11,986 nt of DNA from Bacteroides_E sp964528875 (lineage in GTDB: Bacteria; Bacteroidota; Bacteroidia; Bacteroidales; Bacteroidaceae): assembly GCA_964528875.1 (NCBI GenBank), contig CAZGUI010000075.1, positions 1-11,986 of the forward strand, given 5' to 3'. Below are positions 1 through 3,721 of this stretch, piece after piece. Numbering within the stretch: position 1 is the stretch's first letter; every line of letters begins with the position of its first letter. Made by a program: the position numbers and the translations under genes. Under the pieces are notes generated by a model that saw nothing but the letters and a program-made list of their open reading frames with translations, was not told where the DNA came from and searched no databases.

Positions 1-902
1 ATAACTCCTTTGCTAACCAATACACCTTTTCTTTAAATGGTGAAGCAAAACATACAGGTGTTCTAGGAACAAGTGCAGATGGCAACCTTACAAGGCTAGA
101 TAATGTACTAGAGAAAATGCCTGAAAGGTTGGAGCAACAAGAAGATAAGCTACTTACAACGAAAGAGCAGCTTGTCAATGCCAAAGAGGAATTAAAGAAA
201 CCTTTTGAACAAGAACAAGAACTTCAGGATAAGGTCTTACGACTGGCTGAGTTAAATAAGCTATTAGATATGGGTGAAGTGGAAGAATTGGAAAACCCTT
301 CTCCGCTTATGGAAGACTTAAAAAGAGCGATTATTGATTACAGTAACGAAGAGTTTGGAGAAGACCATCGTTATGAAGACTTTGATAAACTATATCCTGA
401 CTTAGCCCATGTTGGTATTGCCTATACTGAAATTTTAGATGGCGAGTATGATGTTCAATATGAGTTGAACTTGGAGGAATTGACCTGGTCACAGTATATC
501 AACGATATAAGAGTAGATGGGGGTAGCTTTGATTTCGATAATTTAGGTAGAGAATCTGCGCTAGAAAATATGATTAGTCAGATGCACATGTCTTCCTTTG
601 AAGATTTTGTTTATGTAAGTGACGAGGTAATGATTGATAAGTTAGGTTTAGAGATGGATGAACAAGGGAATTTCTATGATCCTTTAGCTAAAGATCTAGA
701 TAATGATGGTCTTTCTGATCGCTATGATAATGATTTTAAGGATAGTGATTATTTTGAATCGACCTTTGATGTAGAAGATAATCTCCACAGTAGGGAATCA
801 GAAGAAAAGCCGTCTATCTTAGGCCAGATTAAGGAAATGAAGGAAAATGACAGCAGGATGAAACCAGAAAAAGAACAAAAGGATAACGACAGAGAACGTT
901 AA
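1..902 (+). CDS. C-terminal end of a large ICE SNF2-helicase/DNA-methylase-type protein (5' partial)
   Basis: The frame is open from the window edge (first whole codon at 3) to TAA at 900-902, so the ATG at 117 is internal and only about 299 residues are visible. The part around 60-240 (TRLDNVLEKMPERL, then an acidic coiled-coil stretch to KPF and LRLAELNKLLDMG) is the usual tail of the giant helicase/N6-adenine methylase proteins of Tn1549-like ICEs. After it come a YodL/LPD-like alpha-beta segment, an acidic DxDxDG-containing stretch (DLDNDGLSDRYDND, 693-734), and a charged Lys/Glu tail starting EEKPSILGQIK (801). The helicase and methylase catalytic motifs lie upstream of the window. The protein is probably cytoplasmic and acts in conjugative DNA processing. 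Family recognition is from memory of these tails; no catalytic residue can be checked here. Confidence 0.7.
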   Translation, partial: NSFANQYTFSLNGEAKHTGVLGTSADGNLTRLDNVLEKMPERLEQQEDKLLTTKEQLVNAKEELKKPFEQEQELQDKVLRLAELNKLLDMGEVEELENPSPLMEDLKRAIIDYSNEEFGEDHRYEDFDKLYPDLAHVGIAYTEILDGEYDVQYELNLEELTWSQYINDIRVDGGSFDFDNLGRESALENMISQMHMSSFEDFVYVSDEVMIDKLGLEMDEQGNFYDPLAKDLDNDGLSDRYDNDFKDSDYFESTFDVEDNLHSRESEEKPSILGQIKEMKENDSRMKPEKEQKDNDRER

Positions 903-919
903 GGGAGCGAAAGCTCCCT
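902..919 (+). terminator. Intergenic GAAA-loop hairpin, possible attenuator
   Basis: AGGGAGC pairs perfectly with GCTCCCT around a GAAA tetraloop, directly after the stop codon of the helicase-type gene. The sequence that follows (ATTTTATT) is only partly U-rich and leads straight into the ribosome-binding site of the next gene. It may terminate weakly, or serve as an mRNA-stabilising or processing hairpin that sets the ratio between the two genes. Confidence 0.5.
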
Positions 920-940
920 ATTTTATTGGGAGGGATAATA

Positions 941-1600
941 ATGAATTACAAAGAAATTAGAGAGACAATAGAAAACATGGCCAATGATAATATCAAGGAC
1001 TTAGTCAAAGCGATTATAAGCTTTGAAAAAGGAATCAATGATGAAGAAGCCCTTGACAAGATTTACGATGCCTATATGGACAATGACACACAGGGTCTAT
1101 TAAGTGATGAGTTCGATTACATGATTGACGATATGAAAGAACAAGGACTTATTATAGAGGAGTTTGGAATTAATGAAGAAAGAGATGACTTGATTAATAT
1201 TGTGGGAAATATCGCCCAAGATGTTGAGAAGCTAGAGATAACAAATAATCAGAGTGAAAAATTCAAGGTGGTAAATTTCTCGGTAGTATCTAAAGATGAA
1301 GAAGGTAAAAAAAATTACTATAACTGCTCGGCTTATGAGGATAAGGCGAATATACCAGAGAACTTTCAAATGGGCGACTTTGTAAAACTCTTCGGTCAAG
1401 TAAGGAAAAGTGTAGATGAGAATGGAAAGGAGCATACAAACGTCCGAATTCTCGATTCTAAGCTCCTAAAAGCAAGAGGTAGAGGAAAGGGTCAAGAGGA
1501 GAAGAAAGAATCGATTCTAGGGGCGATTAAGAAGCATAAAGAATCGGATAAGCGAAAGGATAATAAGAAAACTGAACAAAAACATGAAACAGAAAGGTAA
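941..1600 (+). CDS. SSB-like OB-fold protein of the ICE backbone
   Basis: This is a 219-aa acidic protein. The ATG at 941 is chosen because GGGAGG (928-933) lies 7 nt upstream; the in-frame TTG at 926 would put that site inside the gene. Residues 1-95 are helical and acidic and I do not recognise them. Residues about 106-180 look like a single-stranded DNA-binding OB fold: FKVVNFSVVSKD, then a YYNCSAYED strand like the F-N-C-V-A strand of SSB, then MGDFVKLFGQVR, then a strand ending in ILDSKLL. The C-terminal 35 residues are a charged tail beginning ESILGAIKKHK, matching the tail of the preceding protein. The likely role is binding transferred single-stranded DNA or assisting ICE replication, but this is inferred from the fold pattern and from the co-directional helicase-type gene. 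A strong terminator follows. Confidence 0.6.
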   Translation: MNYKEIRETIENMANDNIKDLVKAIISFEKGINDEEALDKIYDAYMDNDTQGLLSDEFDYMIDDMKEQGLIIEEFGINEERDDLINIVGNIAQDVEKLEITNNQSEKFKVVNFSVVSKDEEGKKNYYNCSAYEDKANIPENFQMGDFVKLFGQVRKSVDENGKEHTNVRILDSKLLKARGRGKGQEEKKESILGAIKKHKESDKRKDNKKTEQKHETER

Positions 1601-1608
1601 TTGTATGG

Positions 1609-1640
1609 CGGTGTGGTCTTTGGACTGCACCGTTTTTTTT
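1609..1640 (+). terminator. Strong rho-independent terminator after the SSB-like gene
   Basis: CGGTGTGGTC (1609-1618) pairs with GACTGCACCG (1623-1632) as a 10-bp stem containing two G-T wobbles, with a TTTG loop, followed by eight T residues (1633-1640). It ends the backbone transcript and insulates it from the defence block that starts immediately downstream. Confidence 0.92.
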
Positions 1641-1641
1641 A

Positions 1642-1657
1642 TGCGAAAAAGTTCGCA
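1642..1657. promoter_or_regulatory. Operator-like inverted repeat TGCGAA-N4-TTCGCA
   Basis: A perfect 6-bp inverted repeat with a 4-nt spacer (TGCGAA AAAG TTCGCA) lies in the -35 region of the promoter that drives the regulator/restriction operon. Its position fits an operator for the Xre-type regulator encoded just downstream, as in controller-protein circuits of restriction systems. No second half-site was seen. The assignment as an operator is inferred from position and symmetry. Confidence 0.45.
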
Positions 1658-1682
1658 AAATAAAACAAATATTTGGTATAAT
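1652..1682 (+). promoter_or_regulatory. Extended -10 promoter of the regulator/defence operon
   Basis: A perfect TATAAT at 1677-1682 is preceded by TG-N (TGG, 1674-1676), giving an extended -10. A poor -35 (TTCGCA, 1652-1657, spacing 19) overlaps the right half of the palindrome. The start site would be near 1689, leaving a leader of about 45 nt before the regulator ATG at 1734, which has GGAGG at 1724-1728. This is the best promoter seen for the whole defence block, but the IS now sits 81 bp downstream of the -10. Confidence 0.7.
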
Positions 1683-1733
1683 GGTATATATATTTGCATA
1701 AATGCCTATAAAGGTTGAAGCCTGGAGGAGAAA

Positions 1734-1763
1734 ATGTACTGTTTAAGTTATAAAAAATTATTC
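1734..1763 (+). pseudogene. 5' fragment of an Xre-type regulator gene, cut by the IS
   Basis: ATG 1734, with GGAGG 5 nt upstream, starts MYCLSYKKLF; codon 10 ends exactly at the IS boundary. Translation would run 14 more codons into the IS and stop at 1806-1808, making a useless 24-residue peptide. Joined to the 3' fragment at 3539, with one copy of the 13-bp duplication removed, the frame is intact. It gives a 70-residue Cro/C1-type helix-turn-helix protein, with SYKKLFKKLIDLDM as helix 1. Confidence 0.85.
1751..1763. repeat. Target-site duplication, left copy (13 bp)
   Basis: TAAAAAATTATTC lies immediately left of the IS inverted repeat and is repeated exactly at 3526-3538 immediately right of the other inverted repeat. 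It codes for codons 7-10 of the interrupted regulator. Confidence 0.93.
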
Positions 1764-1789
1764 GGTGAATTGGAATCCGAGCTTCCAGT
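1764..1789 (+). repeat. IS left inverted repeat (IRL)
   Basis: Starts GGTGAATTGGAATCC and ends TTCCAGT. Against IRR the first 12 bases are identical, the middle diverges, and positions 20-26 (TTCCAGT) match again, giving two conserved blocks as expected for separate cleavage and binding zones. Confidence 0.9.
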
Positions 1790-1840
1790 TTGCAAGTTTA
1801 AGTTCTGATTTAGCTAATCGCTTGCAAAAGTAAATTCTGG
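1790..1840 (+). repeat. Paired subterminal direct repeats, left end of the IS
   Basis: Two copies of the 16-bp motif TTGCAANNNTAANTTC (1790-1805 and 1822-1837), 32 bp apart in the same orientation, each followed by TG or TGG. Two further copies in the same orientation lie in the right end. They are likely transposase-binding sites. Confidence 0.7.
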
Positions 1841-2075
1841 CAAATCAAAATATCATGATTTTTATGGAAGTTAGTTTTGCAAAGTTCTTCAAAACTGGAA
1901 TTTACTATTAGAAACAAGTTGTTTTATGCTTCATATGATGATATTCTTTTTTGAGATCTTAATCCTCTGAAAAAAGAGTCACGTTAAGCGGAGGTCGAAT
2001 TTTATTTCTTTTTTCGCAAGATTAAATTCCACCCCTCATTCGGTTCAGTATTTCTTCCGAATGGCGCTACGTTTC
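1790..2075. other. Noncoding left end of the IS, with subterminal repeats and hairpins
   Basis: No gene is seen here. Two direct copies of TTGCAA-N3-TAA-N-TTC lie at 1790-1805 and 1822-1837, with a partial third TTGCAA at 1877-1882. Facing T and A tracts occur around 1945-1979 (TCTTTTTT ... AAAAAAGA). Two imperfect hairpins follow: GGTCGAATTT with AAATTCCACC (about 1993-2033) and CATTCGG with CCGAATG (2037-2063). The last lies just downstream of the transposase stop, but neither strand has a clean T-run after it, so it is not called a terminator. Confidence 0.6.
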
Positions 2076-3368
2076 TTATTTTTTCAGTAATAGAGGTGTA
2101 AGGTTAATCTCGTTAGCGGGAATGGATTTTATTCCTAACTTGTCAAGAATATCCCCGCCATTAATGAAGCTGAACAACTGGTGTGCCGACTGGTTATTCA
2201 GCTTTTTTCTGTTATATGAGTTGATATGACTCATCATAAGATTGATATCATCCTGAGTTAAGTTATCAAAAGAGGTTTTCTTCGGAAGCACACGACGAAT
2301 CATCTCATGTGTAACTTCACAACTACCTTTTTGATCAGAACGCTGTGGATCACAATAAAAGATATGTGTTCTGCGACCATTGCCCTTATTAAATTCGATT
2401 GCCAGCGGGTTAGTAAATTCACTTCCTCTGTCGGTCAAAATCACCTGGAAGAGGCTAGTGAATACCTCATGTCCTAACTGTTCATACAACCAGTCAAATA
2501 TTTCTGTAACTGACTTGGCAGTATTGTTATCACGGATAAAAGCAAGCATTAAACTACTATTTCTAAAGTATATGGTCAACAAGACTTTACCGCCTTTGCG
2601 ACCTTCTACTGAATCCATTTCCACTACCGGAATATCAGGATTCGCAGCAAGATAAGCTTCAAAATCCTCGTAAGTGCGTCCTACATGACACTGTTTGTCT
2701 ACTCTTACAGGCTTCTTATGTGAGCGGGTACGATAACGGACCTTTCTCGGAAGATCAACGTTATCTACAGATAAAAGCCCTGCATCAATGTAGTTATAAA
2801 TAGTCTTTTCATCAAGCATGATATCATCTGCATTATTGACACATATCATGTGAATAGACTGGCCTAACTTAACAAGCGGTGAAACAATAGCATCTACACG
2901 CTTTAATTCTTCCGGTGTAATTGCTATTCCTTGACGACTTTCTGAGCGAGTAGTCTCATAATTCTTCTGAGCTGATTTGGCAGAATAAATATGCTTCTCC
3001 AGCTTACAGGATTGCCGTTGGATACAGCCGTTGCAAACGTATGGTGGTTTCTTTAGTTTGTTACAAACCAATACCTCAAACTGCTTGCAATGCTCGTAGC
3101 ACTTTACACGAGGACATCTCTTGCAGCTTTTTGAATACTGTAGCTTGCACTTTGAACATGCTGTTCCGTATTCATCACAGGTACTTCGCTTGCTGCAGGG
3201 ATTGAAGGAATTTTTACGTACAGTCTGACTATGGAGTCTGACTTCTTTTGAGATAGTAGAAGGGTCCTTGCCAAGTTCCCTACCTATCTCAGTAAATGAA
3301 GCTCGTTCTCTTAAGCGAACTTCTATTGTGGCTCTTTCATCAAGAACCAGATGTGCATTCTTAGCCAT
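2076..3368 (-). CDS. IS30-family transposase
   Basis: This 430-aa DDE transposase catalyses excision and insertion of the surrounding element. Residues 20-42 form the N-terminal helix-turn-helix (FTEIGRELGKDPSTISKEV), the IS30 hallmark. Residues 58-121 hold 12 cysteines, many in CxxC pairs, suggesting zinc-binding knuckles. The catalytic triad is visible as D252 (VEMDSVEG), D313 (ILTDRGSEF) and E351 (KGSCEVTHEMIRR). The start is placed at 3368, with AAGGAG 6 nt upstream; the in-frame ATG at 3416 overlaps the -10 of the promoter and cannot be on the transcript. No frameshift or stop is seen, so it should be functional. Confidence 0.93.
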   Translation of the reverse strand: MAKNAHLVLDERATIEVRLRERASFTEIGRELGKDPSTISKEVRLHSQTVRKNSFNPCSKRSTCDEYGTACSKCKLQYSKSCKRCPRVKCYEHCKQFEVLVCNKLKKPPYVCNGCIQRQSCKLEKHIYSAKSAQKNYETTRSESRQGIAITPEELKRVDAIVSPLVKLGQSIHMICVNNADDIMLDEKTIYNYIDAGLLSVDNVDLPRKVRYRTRSHKKPVRVDKQCHVGRTYEDFEAYLAANPDIPVVEMDSVEGRKGGKVLLTIYFRNSSLMLAFIRDNNTAKSVTEIFDWLYEQLGHEVFTSLFQVILTDRGSEFTNPLAIEFNKGNGRRTHIFYCDPQRSDQKGSCEVTHEMIRRVLPKKTSFDNLTQDDINLMMSHINSYNRKKLNNQSAHQLFSFINGGDILDKLGIKSIPANEINLTPLLLKK

Positions 3369-3415
3369 GGTATTCTCCTTGGATAACGCCATCCGGACTC
3401 TATTGCTGAGCCACA

Positions 3416-3444
3416 ACTATAACTAGATATCAAGAGGTTTGCAA
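3416..3444 (-). promoter_or_regulatory. Transposase promoter
   Basis: On the minus strand TTGCAA (3444-3439) is followed after exactly 17 nt by TATAGT (3421-3416), a good sigma-A pair, with transcription expected to start near 3409 and a leader of about 40 nt before ATG 3368. The -35 hexamer is part of a subterminal repeat, so transposase binding there would repress its own promoter. Confidence 0.65.
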
Positions 3445-3467
3445 CACTAACTTCTAGGATATATTTT
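3439..3467 (+). promoter_or_regulatory. Candidate outward promoter in the right end of the IS
   Basis: Because TTGCAA is its own reverse complement, the same hexamer (3439-3444) can serve the plus strand, with TATTTT (3462-3467) 17 nt away, or TATATT (3460-3465) at a shorter 15-nt spacing. Transcripts would leave the IS into the regulator remnant and the restriction gene. Both hexamers match consensus only in part, so this is a weak candidate. Confidence 0.3.
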
Positions 3468-3484
3468 GCAATACTAAGTTCCAG
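3439..3484 (+). repeat. Paired subterminal direct repeats, right end of the IS
   Basis: Two copies of TTGCAANNNTAANTTC (3439-3454 and 3466-3481), 27 bp apart; the second continues CAG. They have the same orientation as the left-end pair, so the array is direct rather than inverted across the element. Confidence 0.7.
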
Positions 3485-3499
3485 TTTTTGGGTGAATGG

Positions 3500-3525
3500 A
3501 CTGGAATTTAATTTTCCAATTCACC
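3500..3525 (-). repeat. IS right inverted repeat (IRR)
   Basis: Read inward on the minus strand it starts GGTGAATTGGAAAATT and ends TTCCAGT, matching IRL in the outer 12 bases and again at positions 20-26. A near copy of the terminal sequence (GGTGAATGGA, 3491-3500) lies just inside on the plus strand, so this end can fold back on itself. Confidence 0.9.
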
Positions 3526-3538
3526 TAAAAAATTATTC
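3526..3538. repeat. Target-site duplication, right copy (13 bp)
   Basis: TAAAAAATTATTC, identical to 1751-1763, directly abuts the outer end of IRR. Confidence 0.93.
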
Positions 3539-3721
3539 AAAAAGTTGATTGATTTAGATATGCAGCATAATGAGCTTATGAAAAAAGCTAACGTGAGTCG
3601 AAGTACTTTTTATAAATTAAAAAATGGAGATAACGTTAATACGGAAACCTTACTTAGAATATGTAATGCGTTACAATGTGATATCTCAGAAATAGTTGAA
3701 TGTGTGGAGGAATCAGTATGA
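3539..3721 (+). pseudogene. 3' fragment of the Xre/Cro-type regulator of the restriction operon
   Basis: It encodes the last 60 residues of the split regulator. Visible are LMKKANVSRSTFYKLKNG (helices 2 and 3 of a Cro/C1 helix-turn-helix) and TETLLRICNALQCDISEIVE, the usual end of small Xre proteins of this type. The TGA stop (3719-3721) overlaps the ATG of the restriction gene as ATGA, so regulator and enzyme were translationally coupled. Restored length is 70 aa, the size of restriction-system controller (C) proteins, though homology to true C proteins is not claimed. The fragment could start at TTG 3545 or ATG 3560, but neither has a ribosome-binding site and helix 1 would be lost. Confidence 0.85.

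Larger units (their letters stand above)
1764..3525 (-). mobile_element. Complete IS30-family insertion sequence (1762 bp) with 13-bp target duplication
   Basis: The ends are defined by terminal inverted repeats starting GGTGAATTGGAA and by an exact 13-bp direct duplication of the target. One intact transposase gene is on the minus strand (2076-3368). The element is larger than most IS30 relatives because of about 290 bp of noncoding left end and about 130 bp of right end carrying repeats. All parts needed for transposition appear intact, so it may still be active and the insertion may be recent. It splits the regulator gene at the head of the restriction operon. The 13-bp duplication is long for IS30, where 2-3 bp is usual, but long duplications are known in the IS1630 branch. 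Confidence 0.9.

Noticed and set aside
2380..2655. A 91-codon open frame on the plus strand inside the transposase gene
   Set aside because: It lies wholly antisense to the DDE domain of an intact transposase, has no ribosome-binding site and resembles no protein.
3488..3571. Other possible plus-strand promoters (TTTAAT near 3507, CATAAT near 3566)
   Set aside because: No -35 match at acceptable spacing for the first, and spacing of only 15-16 nt with weak hexamers for the second.
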